Assembly: GCA_023412495.1 (NCBI GenBank)
Contig: JAEYNP010000016.1
Span: 1 to 64,000 of the forward strand
Source: Pseudomonadota bacterium
Lineage (GTDB): Bacteria; Desulfobacterota; Desulfobulbia; Desulfobulbales; Desulfocapsaceae
Direction: 5' to 3'
DNA length: 64,000 nt
Numbering within the stretch: the first letter of the stretch is position 1; every line of letters begins with the position of its first letter. Under the pieces are notes generated by a model. The model saw only the letters and a list, made by a program, of their open reading frames with translations. It was not told where the DNA came from and did no database searches. A program made the translations under genes and the position numbers. This document shows positions 27,254 to 36,015 of the stretch, in pieces.

Positions 27254-28816
27254 TCAAATGATTTTTATCCAAAATGTGCCGATCTCCCGGTCTTTGTAGG
27301 TGGTGCTGATCGGGTACCTGACGCCATCCTTGTTTTCTGAATAGCGAACCCATAGGTCCCGACCGGGATAGATGGGGAAGTTGATGTCGTTGCCGTCGTT
27401 TTTGGATTTTGGTGGTGCGAAGCCTCTTAAATTGGCCGATATGTCGTTGTCGAGGCGACTGATATTGGTGCGAACACCTTTGATGATCAGCATGATGTCT
27501 TTGGCTACCCCTATTTCCTCGCCCTCAGCAACAAAAATGAGCTTGCCATTGACATCGACAATCAGTTGCTCCGCCTTCAGTTCGCTCAAGAGCGCTTGCT
27601 TTTCCGCTGCTATGGTAGTTTCAGGTGCGGAGGGAATCCCTGAGGGTTGTTCGGTGGAATCGGCGGAATTGCCTGCGACGGATTCGGTTCCCACAACAAG
27701 GTCGAGCCACCCGCAGGTCTCTGCATCTTTTCGGATAACCACCTTGGTGGACTGGGAGATCCGCAATGGCAGCATGGTGTCGTTGCGGGTGCCCAGACCG
27801 AGGAAGTCTGCTGTAAGGCCCCGGTCGTTGTCGGCGATGATGTCGGTGACGACGACCTCGTCGCCGCCGGCGATCGCAAGACGAGTGCCGCTGGTTAGGG
27901 CATAGGGCAGGCCGCCGTTGACCTTAACCAGGATGTAAGCTAGCCCGACGTCCTCTACATGCTGCCCCGGAGTCTCCGGGACGATATCGAATTCATCCAT
28001 GAAGGCGTTTACCACCAGTTTCTGTAAGCCGACCTTTTCAGAAATCGACCTGATGGCTTTGGAGGTTTCAATGCCGAAAGCCGGGATCCCTTCCTGGGTC
28101 AGAGCATAATAGGTGGCGGATTTCCGCTGCTCGGGGTGTCGGGTATCGTTGGCTACCGTGTTGTGATTGTTGGGTCGGAAGTGGAGCCTCTGATTGGACA
28201 AATCCCGGTTGACTTTTTCGGTGACTCTCGTGGCCAGGCCTTCGAGGTCGATACGCTGCCCGTTCTTCGAGAGGTAGCTCTTGGCATCGAAGATGATCGA
28301 CTGACCGAATCGATTCGGATTTTCCTGGTCATCCTTCCATTCAGGATTGAAGAACCCGGACCCTTCGTGAAGATTGAGCAGGCAGTCGGCCTCGCCGATC
28401 AGCCTCTTGAGGATCGTGACGATCTCCTGCTCCATGTTTCTCGTCGAATCATCCTGGTCGGCGAACTTCCGGTTCATGTCTCCGGTCATACCGTTTCGCT
28501 GATTGAGCAAGATGGAGTAAAAATTGGCCCGGGGCACGACAATGAGATTGCCTCTCCTGAGGTTGATATCGGCGTAGAGATCGGCGGTCAGGTAGCCTCC
28601 CGGTTCATCGCCCTGGATGCCGCCGATCAGCATGATGGTCTTACCCGGCTCCTTGCCGTAAATCCGATAGATGTGGAGCTCGTGCTCGGTGTTGGCCAGA
28701 AAGACATCGTGCAGGTGATGGTTCGATGAAGGCTTGGCTTCGGCACAATCTGCGGAGATCTGGCAGAAAATGCCGAAAAAGAAAAGAACAGATGTAAGTA
28801 GATGCGGCAAGGTCAT
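27254..28816 (-). CDS. Csd4-like M14-family zinc carboxypeptidase, periplasmic
   Basis: A 520-residue exported protein (signal peptide to about residue 25). The catalytic domain has GGIQGDEPGG with Gln68 and Glu71, and LLNLHEGSGF with His150. Spacing Gln-x2-Glu plus 82 residues to His equals that recalled for Helicobacter pylori Csd4, in which Gln replaces the first zinc-binding His. A candidate general-base Glu is in GIETSKAIRS near residue 250. Two beta-rich domains follow. Csd4 trims peptidoglycan tripeptides and gives helical cell shape. The neighbour upstream is a Csd6-like protein, which strengthens the case. A broader label is succinylglutamate desuccinylase/aspartoacylase family. Confidence 0.75.
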   Translation of the reverse strand: MTLPHLLTSVLFFFGIFCQISADCAEAKPSSNHHLHDVFLANTEHELHIYRIYGKEPGKTIMLIGGIQGDEPGGYLTADLYADINLRRGNLIVVPRANFYSILLNQRNGMTGDMNRKFADQDDSTRNMEQEIVTILKRLIGEADCLLNLHEGSGFFNPEWKDDQENPNRFGQSIIFDAKSYLSKNGQRIDLEGLATRVTEKVNRDLSNQRLHFRPNNHNTVANDTRHPEQRKSATYYALTQEGIPAFGIETSKAIRSISEKVGLQKLVVNAFMDEFDIVPETPGQHVEDVGLAYILVKVNGGLPYALTSGTRLAIAGGDEVVVTDIIADNDRGLTADFLGLGTRNDTMLPLRISQSTKVVIRKDAETCGWLDLVVGTESVAGNSADSTEQPSGIPSAPETTIAAEKQALLSELKAEQLIVDVNGKLIFVAEGEEIGVAKDIMLIIKGVRTNISRLDNDISANLRGFAPPKSKNDGNDINFPIYPGRDLWVRYSENKDGVRYPISTTYKDREIGTFWIKII

Positions 28817-28887
28817 GGCCAAATGGGGAAAAAATTGAGCTTCAGGGTAGGCAATGGACCTCTCTCGTCCGTTCCGGCCTCGGCACG

Positions 28888-30297
28888 CTACATAACTTCA
28901 CTTTCGATCAGCCAGCGGTTATTCTTGTGGGACATTCGGAGCACCTTTGTCCCGGAGGTCTGGTACTGATCCGATTTGTACGTCTGAGAAAATGAGACAT
29001 CGGCTCCGATGGCAGTCCATTGAACCACGATATTCTTTATTGAAACACTGATGTAGGAGTATTTCTTGTTCAAGGCCTGTTTTTTCTGTTTCCATCCTTC
29101 ACGATTCAACCCGCCGTTTTTGAAGGTCGGACTGTAACAGCTGATGTAGGTCTCTATATCCTTGGCAGCCCAGGCAGAGCGCCACTTTTCCACAAAATTC
29201 ATTATCTCCTCGTTCCTCGTCAGCTGGGAAACGTCGGCGGCGGGCGGCCTGGTCGCAGGTTCCCGGGCAGCCTGAGCTGATTTCTCGGGCTCTGCAACTT
29301 CGGCAGGCCGTTGTGGTTCGGCAGGCTCGACGGCTGGAACCGCCTTTACCGGTTTCTCAGGCAGAATCTGCGCCGCCACCTCCGAAGGCGTTTCCTGCGG
29401 AGCGCTCTTTTCCTGTTGAGGCGCAGGGACCATCTTGGTCACCAGCTCGTTTTTGCTGGGACGCAGGGCCAGGAGAAAGGGATTTTTCTCTTGACTCTGA
29501 ATGGAAAAAATATTGCGCCAGGTGCCGACCGGTGACTGGGCAAGATACGTTCGAACCTGTTCACGGTATTGAATGTGGTCCCGTTCGTAGGTGGCGTATT
29601 TCACCGAAACGACGGCTTCTTTCCCCTTCTTTAGGAAGGACAGGGTCTGGATGTCCTGCACGGGGATTTTTCGCAGGTCGAGCGACAGCGTGGCGAGGAT
29701 CTCACCGAAGAGCGGCGTGTCGGTCTGCAGCAAGAAGCTCTTGCCGGCCAGCGGTTCGGCCAGGGCGTCAAGTACGATCACCGGAATGGTATTGACGGTA
29801 AGAAAAGGCGCAAGTTCGTCGAGATCCCTATTGTCGAGGGTGATGCAGCCGTTGGTGCTGTTGGGGATCAGCTTCTTGTTGGTGCCGTGGATGAAGATCC
29901 CGTCGCCCCGGTGACCCGCGTGGGTATCGAAGATGTTCGGATAATCGAGGTGGAAGGCCCGGCTGCCGAAGACGGAGATCTTCTTGTCTTCGTAGACCTC
30001 GGTAATGAAATAAATGCCCTCGGGTGTGCGTGAATCGCCGCTGATTTTCTTGGTGCCGGGATTCTGCCCGGTGGCGCAGACAAATTCCCTGATCAACCGG
30101 ACCTGATCCCGCTGCTCGAACAGGCTCAGCCTCTGGTGCCTTTTCTCGACGATAATGAACTCTGTCGGTGTATTTCTCGAGAAGAACATCAACTCCAGAA
30201 CATCCTTATTGTCGGCGGCTGAACATTTCCCGGTGGACGGTGGCAGAAAAGAGGTTGCCATCGCGAGGAGGAAGATGAAAGAAAAAGCGAATTTCAT
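28888..30297 (-). CDS. L,D-transpeptidase/carboxypeptidase (YkuD) with C-terminal NTF2-like domain, Csd6-like
   Basis: A 469-residue exported protein with a signal peptide (FAFSFIFLLAMATSFLPP). The YkuD domain runs from about residue 45 to 180, with HGTNKKLIPNSTNGC containing His137 and the catalytic Cys151. A Pro/Glu/Ala-rich linker spans about 285-350. The last 110 residues (WRSAWAAKDIETYISCYSP to the end) form a SnoaL/NTF2-like domain. This architecture matches Helicobacter Csd6 and Campylobacter Pgp2, which are L,D-carboxypeptidases controlling cell curvature. The gene lies 71 bases before the Csd4-like gene on the same strand. Confidence 0.85.
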   Translation of the reverse strand: MKFAFSFIFLLAMATSFLPPSTGKCSAADNKDVLELMFFSRNTPTEFIIVEKRHQRLSLFEQRDQVRLIREFVCATGQNPGTKKISGDSRTPEGIYFITEVYEDKKISVFGSRAFHLDYPNIFDTHAGHRGDGIFIHGTNKKLIPNSTNGCITLDNRDLDELAPFLTVNTIPVIVLDALAEPLAGKSFLLQTDTPLFGEILATLSLDLRKIPVQDIQTLSFLKKGKEAVVSVKYATYERDHIQYREQVRTYLAQSPVGTWRNIFSIQSQEKNPFLLALRPSKNELVTKMVPAPQQEKSAPQETPSEVAAQILPEKPVKAVPAVEPAEPQRPAEVAEPEKSAQAAREPATRPPAADVSQLTRNEEIMNFVEKWRSAWAAKDIETYISCYSPTFKNGGLNREGWKQKKQALNKKYSYISVSIKNIVVQWTAIGADVSFSQTYKSDQYQTSGTKVLRMSHKNNRWLIESEVM

Positions 30298-30976
30298 TAT
30301 TTAGGTTGATGAATGTTGAGCGTTGCCGTTGGAGCGACTGCAGAGATGCGCCGGCAGCGGGTGCCTGGGCGATGGAGTCTCAATGCTTATTTCTCGACGA
30401 TGCCTTCCTTCCTGGACTCTCTGTGGTGATTGGAACCACGGTTCAGTGAAAATCCGTCGTATACGAGCCTCTTGCAAAATGGTCTTTTCATCCTGTCTTC
30501 GCGGTATGCTCGAAAATATACCAATGGATTAATGTTATATGCCTGGTCAATTTTTCGCATTCGTGATCTTGATCGAAAATCCGCATTGTGCAAAAAAAAC
30601 TCATACGAAACCAACTTATCGTATTCCCGGTCTTTTGACAAATTCTCTCGGCATCCCCGCGCATTTTTTCTTGTTATGATATTCGTTATAGGAAATAAGT
30701 ATTAAGACTAAAACTTGATCAATCCTTGAATACTGTTTTAAAAAACTGCAGTTCTGTTCTTCCGGTATATGGCGCAATTGTGGTATTCTGAATAAATATT
30801 GATATAACAGAGCGTTGTGCGATATTAAAATGGCTTGCTTTTGGGGTATTAAATAGGATAGTCTAGTTTTAATACTGCCCGTGTGGATCGCTAGAAAACC
30901 AAGCGATTCTTTCAGGGAGAGGTACCGGTCTATAAACTTTCGGATCGTTTTCGGTAATCAACATGGCGGAGAAGAA
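30298..30976. other. Long AT-rich intergenic region
   Basis: About 680 bases separating the divergent Csd6-like and Cache-sensor genes. From about 30460 it is clearly richer in A and T than the flanks. Short open frames are present on both strands but none has convincing coding character or a ribosome site. It may hold promoters for both genes; no specific element can be named. Confidence 0.4.
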
Positions 30977-32074
30977 ATGGTAACGGACGGTAAAGTAACA
31001 GAAAGAAAGGGGGCGGGTTTCAAGATAATCTATCAGATCCTTATAACCATGCTGATCATTTCAGTCATTCCCCTGGGAGGCCTTTGGTATATCGGCATCC
31101 ACAAGTCCAGACAGGAGTGGACCGCCAATATTTACCGGAATCTTGTGGAAAACACCGAACACCTCACTCGCAGTGTCGATGATTGGACCAACATGAATCT
31201 CAGGCTCCTCCAGCAGTCAGCCGCTCTCCCGGCCATCGTCGGGATGAATGCCGGCGACCAGAATCCGGTCTTGAAGAGCATCAGCGATACCTACGAGTGG
31301 ATTTACCTGGCCTTCACCATCCAGCCGGATGGTGAGAATCTCGGTCGAAGCGATGGAAATCCAGCTACATATTACGGCGACAGGGAATATTTCCGGCAGG
31401 TCCTCGGCGGTAAACCGGTGGGTCAGCAGGTGTTGCTCGGCAAGACCTCCAATAAACCGGCCTTTATTCTGGCTAAACCGATCAAGGGCGAGGGCGCGAA
31501 AAATCTCGGAGTGATAGCAGTTGCCATGACTCTTGAAGACCTCTCCAGGACTATCACCAAAACGAAAATCGGCGAAACAGGATACGCCATCCTGCTCGAC
31601 GACGAGAACAGGCTGATCGCCCACGGTCATGGGGAGATACGCTCCGAACTGCAGGATTTCAGCTTGCACCCGGTTGTCAGCCAGCGCAACCAGTTCGGCC
31701 CGGACTCCTTCGTCTTTGAGGAGAACGGTAAAAAGATCCTGGCCAATTCGAAGAAAACAGGCCAGGGCTGGACCCTGATCGTTCAGCAGGATTACGCCGA
31801 AGCCTACGCCGCCGCGGATCAGGCGCAGCGCAACGCTCTGCTGCTGCTGCTCGTTACGATAGTGACGGTGATCATCATCGCCTATCTCCTGGCCCGTCGC
31901 CTCAGCACGCCGATTCGCAACCTGACCCTCATCGCCGATGAAATCAGCCGGGGCAATCTTGACGCGGTCATCAAGGAAAAGGATCGCAGCGATGAAATCG
32001 GGGCTCTGGCGAGGGCGATAGACAGAATGGGAGTTAGTCTACGGATGGCGTTTGAGAGACTTCGAAAAAGGTAA
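30977..32074 (+). CDS. Cache-domain membrane sensor with HAMP domain and no output domain
   Basis: A 365-residue inner-membrane protein. A first helix (IIYQILITMLIISVIPLGGLW) is followed by a periplasmic dCache-like domain of about 230 residues (YYGDREYFRQVLGGKPVG, KPAFILAKPI, GYAILLDDENRLIAHG). A second helix (NALLLLLVTIVTVIIIAYL) leads to a HAMP domain ending at the C-terminus. It has no kinase, cyclase or methyl-accepting domain, so the output must be a partner. ATG at 30977 follows GGAG. The next gene starts six bases after the stop, so the pair is one unit. Confidence 0.82.
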   Translation: MVTDGKVTERKGAGFKIIYQILITMLIISVIPLGGLWYIGIHKSRQEWTANIYRNLVENTEHLTRSVDDWTNMNLRLLQQSAALPAIVGMNAGDQNPVLKSISDTYEWIYLAFTIQPDGENLGRSDGNPATYYGDREYFRQVLGGKPVGQQVLLGKTSNKPAFILAKPIKGEGAKNLGVIAVAMTLEDLSRTITKTKIGETGYAILLDDENRLIAHGHGEIRSELQDFSLHPVVSQRNQFGPDSFVFEENGKKILANSKKTGQGWTLIVQQDYAEAYAAADQAQRNALLLLLVTIVTVIIIAYLLARRLSTPIRNLTLIADEISRGNLDAVIKEKDRSDEIGALARAIDRMGVSLRMAFERLRKR

Positions 32075-32080
32075 CCGCTT

Positions 32081-32635
32081 ATGACTGAGGGTAATATTCC
32101 TTTCCACCAGATCGTGACCGAAGCAGGAAAACTGTGCAGGCAGAGGTCAACCGGTACGCTTTTCATTACCACAAAAGCCAATAAGAGCGCCCAGATAGTC
32201 CTGGATAAGGGGGAAATTATCTACATCCTCTTCTCCGGAAAGCGGGGGCTGGATGCCCTGACCCTGATGTCGACCATCGATGGCGGGCGGTATCGATTTC
32301 AGGAAGGTGGTGTAATGCCGCCCCGCATGGCATTGCCGCCGAGCGAGGCTATCCTCGATGCCTTAGGCCGAGGCGCCGCCGTGGCTCCACCTTCGAGGGG
32401 GAGCGGAGTCAAAAGCGGCGACTCAGCCGGTCTCAGCGGTGAACAGAAGGAGGTGCTTCAGTCATGCCTGGCTGAATGCATCGGGCCTATGGCGATGCTC
32501 ATCTGCGAGGACTATTTCGAATCGAAGAGAATTTTTGCTGAGGTTGTCGACGCCTTGGCCGCCGAAATCCCTTCTCCGGATCAGGCGAAAAAGTTCCGAG
32601 AACTGGTGGCGGCGAGATCGGCCCAGGAGCAATAG
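32081..32635 (+). CDS. DUF4388 (PATAN)-like signalling protein
   Basis: A 184-residue cytoplasmic protein. Residues 5-75 (GTLFITTKANKSAQIVLDKG, then IIYILFSGKRGLDALTLM) resemble the DUF4388/PATAN domain common in bacterial signalling. A Ser/Gly linker follows, and residues 120-180 form a helical domain (KEVLQSCLAECIGPMAMLIC) of a type often found after DUF4388. It is coupled to the Cache-HAMP sensor and may carry that sensor's signal. The exact role is unknown. Confidence 0.68.
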   Translation: MTEGNIPFHQIVTEAGKLCRQRSTGTLFITTKANKSAQIVLDKGEIIYILFSGKRGLDALTLMSTIDGGRYRFQEGGVMPPRMALPPSEAILDALGRGAAVAPPSRGSGVKSGDSAGLSGEQKEVLQSCLAECIGPMAMLICEDYFESKRIFAEVVDALAAEIPSPDQAKKFRELVAARSAQEQ

Positions 32636-32728
32636 CACCCGAGCTGCATTCTCAGGCGAATTTCGACAAGCCGAGGTTTTCTCTCAAGAAGCAGGGATGC
32701 ATTTCCGTTTCCCGGTCTTGGCCGGAAA

Positions 32729-33205
32729 TCAGCTGCACGACTGCGCTGAACGGATCATCCTGATATGCGGAATGCCGTCCTCGTCGTAAGGCTCGGAGAC
32801 AGTCCGGAAGCCGAAATCTTGGTAGAATTCGAGAAGGTACTGCTGGGCTGAAATCAGCACCGGCGCCCGCGGATAGAACTTGCAGATTCGTCTGAGGGCA
32901 AGGTTGAGCAGGTTCTTTCCCTCTCCCCTACCCCGCCTGTCTGAACGAAGCAGCAGTCGTCCGATAATCGGCATCCCGCCCGGATCTTCCGGCGGAATCA
33001 CCCGCAGATAGGCGACCGGTTCGGTCTTCCCTCCCTGTTTCCAGCCCACCAGATGCCGGGCGCTCTGGTCGAGGTCGTCGCAGTCCTGGTAGGCGCACCG
33101 CTGTTCCACAACGAATATCTCCTGACGCAGTTTGAGCACGGCATACAACTCCTGCCCCGTCATTTCGTGAAAGGCGTACCACCGATAGCAAATTTCATCC
33201 ATCAT
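32729..33205 (-). CDS. elaA: ElaA-family GNAT N-acetyltransferase
   Basis: A 158-residue GNAT protein. LYAVLKLRQEIFVVEQRCAYQ near residue 20 and DCDDLDQSARHLVG match the ElaA subgroup. The acetyl-CoA loop is RSDRRGRGEGKNLL, and YLLEFYQDFGFRTVSEPYDEDGIPH is at the end; split, FYQDFGF is the diagnostic part. Its ATG overlaps the stop of the upstream MFS gene (ATGA), so they are translationally coupled. The substrate is unknown. Confidence 0.9.
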   Translation of the reverse strand: MMDEICYRWYAFHEMTGQELYAVLKLRQEIFVVEQRCAYQDCDDLDQSARHLVGWKQGGKTEPVAYLRVIPPEDPGGMPIIGRLLLRSDRRGRGEGKNLLNLALRRICKFYPRAPVLISAQQYLLEFYQDFGFRTVSEPYDEDGIPHIRMIRSAQSCS

Positions 33206-34605
33206 AATGCTCCATCGTCATGTGTATGGCTGTGTCTATCGGTCCGGGCCAGGGAGCAGAGAATCCCTGCGCAGCCGAGCAGGCTGAAGATGACCATGGC
33301 CGCGTGCATGGCGGAGAGAAAGAGGTGTCCTGTCTCCCGGGTCACCGGTGCGGCGCCGAGAAACCAGGAGAGGAGCAGGGTGATCAGGGTCATGGCCGTC
33401 AGCATGCCGGTGGTTCGCATGGTGGCGATCAGGCTCGAGGCCATGCCGTAATCGCGTCTGTCGATGCTGGCCATGATGGCGGTGGTGTTGGGGGTGGAAA
33501 AGAGGCCGAAGCCGATGCCCATGACGATCAACACGATGAAAATGAAGACAAAGGAGGTCCCGGCGGAGATGGTGGCCGCGGCAGCGAGGCCGATGGTGCA
33601 GAATGCCATGCCGAGGGTGGCGATGGGTGCCGGGTTGTGCTTGTCGGCCATCTTCCCGGCAAAGGGGGCGCAAATGGCCTGCAGGAGGGGTTGGGTAATA
33701 AGGATGAAGCCGGTTTCTTTGGGCGAAATCCCCCTGATCACCTGGAGATAGATGCTGAAAAAGAACATTATTCCGAAGGAGGCGGCGTAATTGAGCCAGG
33801 TAGCGATGTTGCTGAGGGCGAAGACCCGGTTCCCGAGGATCTTCCGCAGTGGAAAGATCGGGTACCGGGCGGTGTTCTCGTAGATGAGGAAGATGATCAT
33901 CATTACAGTGCCGCCCAAGGCGAGCCAGCCGGCGAAAGACAGCTGCTTCGCCTCAAGGATGCCTACAATGAGACAGCCCAGGGCGATGATGTAGAGCAGC
34001 GAGCCAGCCCAGTCGAATGGTTCGCCCCGTGAATCCGCCCATTCCCCTGAAAGTCGGGTGGCGGCGAAGAGCAGGATCAGGATTTCGATCGGCACCGCGC
34101 TGTAGAAGATCCAGCGCCAGCCGAGGTAATCGATCATCAAACCTGCGAGCGTCGGACCCGCTGAGATACCCAAATAGACACAGCCAACCACCACGCCCAA
34201 GGCCCGGCCGCGTCTCTCAGGAGGAAAGACCGAGGTCAGGATGGCAAAGCTCGTCGAGGTGATCATTGCTGCGCCCATCCCCTGGACAAAACGGAATATA
34301 ATGAGCAGGGTGATGGTCGACGCGGTGGCCAGGGCCAAGGTGGCCAGGGTCAGGAGAACTGTGCCGGACAGGAATATTTTGCGCCGGCCGTGGATATCGG
34401 CGAAGCGGCCGACGGGCAGGAGCAGCAGGGCCACGGCCAGGATGTAGGCCATCTCGATCAGCCCCAGCTGTACCGCCCCGGCCGAAAATTCTCTGCCTAT
34501 GGTCGGCAGGGCCACGCCGATGGCGGAAAACATGAAGGGTGTCAAAAATTGAACAGCCGCGATTACCCAGAGGATGGCGGCAGGTGTCTGCTTGCTTTCC
34601 GGCAT
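33202..34605 (-). CDS. MFS transporter, DHA2 (EmrB/QacA) type
   Basis: A 467-residue membrane protein with 13-14 predicted helices. Typical DHA2 stretches are ALPTIGREFSAGAVQLGLIE near the start, PVGRFADIHGRRKIFLSGT in the first cytoplasmic loop, and GWRWIFYSAVPIEILILLF. It probably exports a drug-like or toxic compound. ATG at 34605 with AGGA upstream is preferred to a start 11 codons earlier. It is cotranscribed with elaA. The two tandem repeat copies lie directly upstream, so its promoter must be inside or beyond them. Confidence 0.88.
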   Translation of the reverse strand: MPESKQTPAAILWVIAAVQFLTPFMFSAIGVALPTIGREFSAGAVQLGLIEMAYILAVALLLLPVGRFADIHGRRKIFLSGTVLLTLATLALATASTITLLIIFRFVQGMGAAMITSTSFAILTSVFPPERRGRALGVVVGCVYLGISAGPTLAGLMIDYLGWRWIFYSAVPIEILILLFAATRLSGEWADSRGEPFDWAGSLLYIIALGCLIVGILEAKQLSFAGWLALGGTVMMIIFLIYENTARYPIFPLRKILGNRVFALSNIATWLNYAASFGIMFFFSIYLQVIRGISPKETGFILITQPLLQAICAPFAGKMADKHNPAPIATLGMAFCTIGLAAAATISAGTSFVFIFIVLIVMGIGFGLFSTPNTTAIMASIDRRDYGMASSLIATMRTTGMLTAMTLITLLLSWFLGAAPVTRETGHLFLSAMHAAMVIFSLLGCAGILCSLARTDRHSHTHDDGAL

Positions 34606-34656
34606 GCTGTTCCTGTTGCAGTTAATGCGAATATCCACTTTAATGGCGCTTGCGTT

Positions 34657-34770
34657 TAGTACCTTAGAAATTCGTTTCTTGCTTTTTAAGAGCGAATTTC
34701 ATGAAGGTACTTATCCCCTCTGCTGTTGGAGGGATCACAGCCCTTGGGTTGCGGGCGTCAGCCCGCATTA
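34657..34770 (-). repeat. Dispersed multi-hairpin repeat, copy C1 (tandem)
   Basis: Reads in the minus orientation. On the plus strand it starts TTAGTACCTTAGAAATTCG and ends GCGGGCGTCAGCCCGCATTA. An internal GAAATTCG/CGAATTTC stem, the ATCCCCT-type stem (here slightly degraded) and CCCTTGGGTT are present. It is followed directly by copy C2, sharing the TTA junction. Confidence 0.9.
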
Positions 34771-34940
34771 GTACCTTAGAAATTCGTTTCTTGCTTTTTA
34801 AGAGCGAATTTCGTGAAGGTACTTATCCCCTCTGCTGTTGGAGGGGATCACAGCCCTTGGGTTGCGGGCGTCAGCCCGCATTACCTTAACTCCACCCCAC
34901 AAAGGGGTACTGAAAAGAGTCCCCTTGTGGGGGTATAAAT
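34771..34940 (-). repeat. Dispersed multi-hairpin repeat, copy C2 (tandem) with extra tail
   Basis: Nearly identical to C1 from 34771 to 34883. The remaining bases to about 34940 contain a further module (GTACTGAAAAGAGTCCCCTT then GTGGGGGTATAAATTC) that is also seen inside copy B and copy G. C1 and C2 differ at only a few positions over about 113 bases, suggesting recent duplication. Confidence 0.88.
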
Positions 34941-35021
34941 TCGAAACTGAGCCCAGGCCGGCGGATATAATGACGCCCCTTGGCAATCTGTCAAGAGAAG
35001 GGGAGGACGATCAACAAATTT

Positions 35022-35996
35022 ATGATACGGGCAATCATTTCACTTCTGGCCAGCGGTGTGACTGCGGTGCAGGCTATCTTCCTCTATATAGAAGGGAGGG
35101 GAGTCTGCTTCAATGACGGCTGCGAAATCGTCGAAAGCCTCACCACTATAACGCCGCTTACCTTCAATATAGTCGGATTTCTTTATTTTCAGACACTTTT
35201 TTGGATGCTGCTCAAGGGCAGAAACGGCAACGAGTATTGGCATAAGCTGGCGCGACTGCTGCTTTTGGCGGGGCTAGCGGCGGAAGCGGTGCTGGTATTC
35301 TTCCAATACCGGATAGCGATGGCCTTCTGCTCCTACTGCCTGGTCATTTTTGCCATAATTCTTCTGCTGAATCTTTTGTGCGGACTGCGCCAGATTATTC
35401 GGGGTGCAGTACTCTTTTCAGCAGTCTTTCTCGCCTGCTCCAGCCTGCGCTTCGACCCGGCGGCGGGGAAGGCTGCCTCGCTCGCCACGGGGAGTGTTGC
35501 AAAACTGGCAGGGCAAGAGGACGGGACCGATAGGTATCTCTTCTTCTCTTCGACCTGCAATTACTGCGAAAAAATCCTGGACTCCATCAGGGAAAGCAAC
35601 CGCTGCAGTTTTCGCTTCAACCCTGTCGACCGAATAGAATCCTTTCAGTTGAAAGGCGCCGAGCTTTCCGCCGCATACGATCCGGCGGTCAATGCCGGTT
35701 TCCTGAAGAATCTGTCTATCCCGGGGGTTCCGGTCCTGGTTGCATCCGACAAGGAAAGGGCGCTGGTGCTGCAGGGTGAGCGGCAGATCATGCTTTATCT
35801 GGATGAAAATTGCCGGACGAAGGCAAAAGAGATCGAATACAGCGGGTCGTCATCAGCCGTGCCAGGTGCTGGTTTTGGTGGAGGTTTCGGTGGGAGTTCG
35901 GGCGTGCAGGGATCTGCCGCGGACGGTTCCTGTCCGGTGGCCGCAGAGTGCGTGCCTGAAGAGTCGGAGGATACTCAAGAAAAAAACGGTCGGTAG
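35022..35996 (+). CDS. VKOR-like membrane thiol oxidoreductase with thioredoxin-like domain
   Basis: A 324-residue protein. Four or five helices in the first 150 residues form a vitamin K epoxide reductase-like domain, with loop cysteines in GVCFNDGCEIVES and the active pair in MAFCSYCLVIFA. A thioredoxin-like part follows with FFSSTCNYCEKIL (C-x2-C). It would make disulfides in exported proteins by passing electrons to quinones. The C-terminal 40 residues are Gly/Ser/Glu-rich (VPGAGFGGGFGGSSGVQGS) and contain two more cysteines. ATG at 35022 has a GGGGAGG 17 bases upstream, a long spacing, so the start is not certain. Confidence 0.8.
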   Translation: MIRAIISLLASGVTAVQAIFLYIEGRGVCFNDGCEIVESLTTITPLTFNIVGFLYFQTLFWMLLKGRNGNEYWHKLARLLLLAGLAAEAVLVFFQYRIAMAFCSYCLVIFAIILLLNLLCGLRQIIRGAVLFSAVFLACSSLRFDPAAGKAASLATGSVAKLAGQEDGTDRYLFFSSTCNYCEKILDSIRESNRCSFRFNPVDRIESFQLKGAELSAAYDPAVNAGFLKNLSIPGVPVLVASDKERALVLQGERQIMLYLDENCRTKAKEIEYSGSSSAVPGAGFGGGFGGSSGVQGSAADGSCPVAAECVPEESEDTQEKNGR

Positions 35997-36015
35997 GGCC
36001 GACTATCGAAAACTC

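Noticed and set aside
30387..30705. Small open frames of about 84-91 codons in the AT-rich gap
   Set aside because: No ribosome site, no recognisable domain and poor composition; treated as noncoding.
34574..34889. Short open frames inside the tandem repeats
   Set aside because: Their translations recur at every repeat copy because the repeat is read in different frames; there is no ribosome site and they are not genes.
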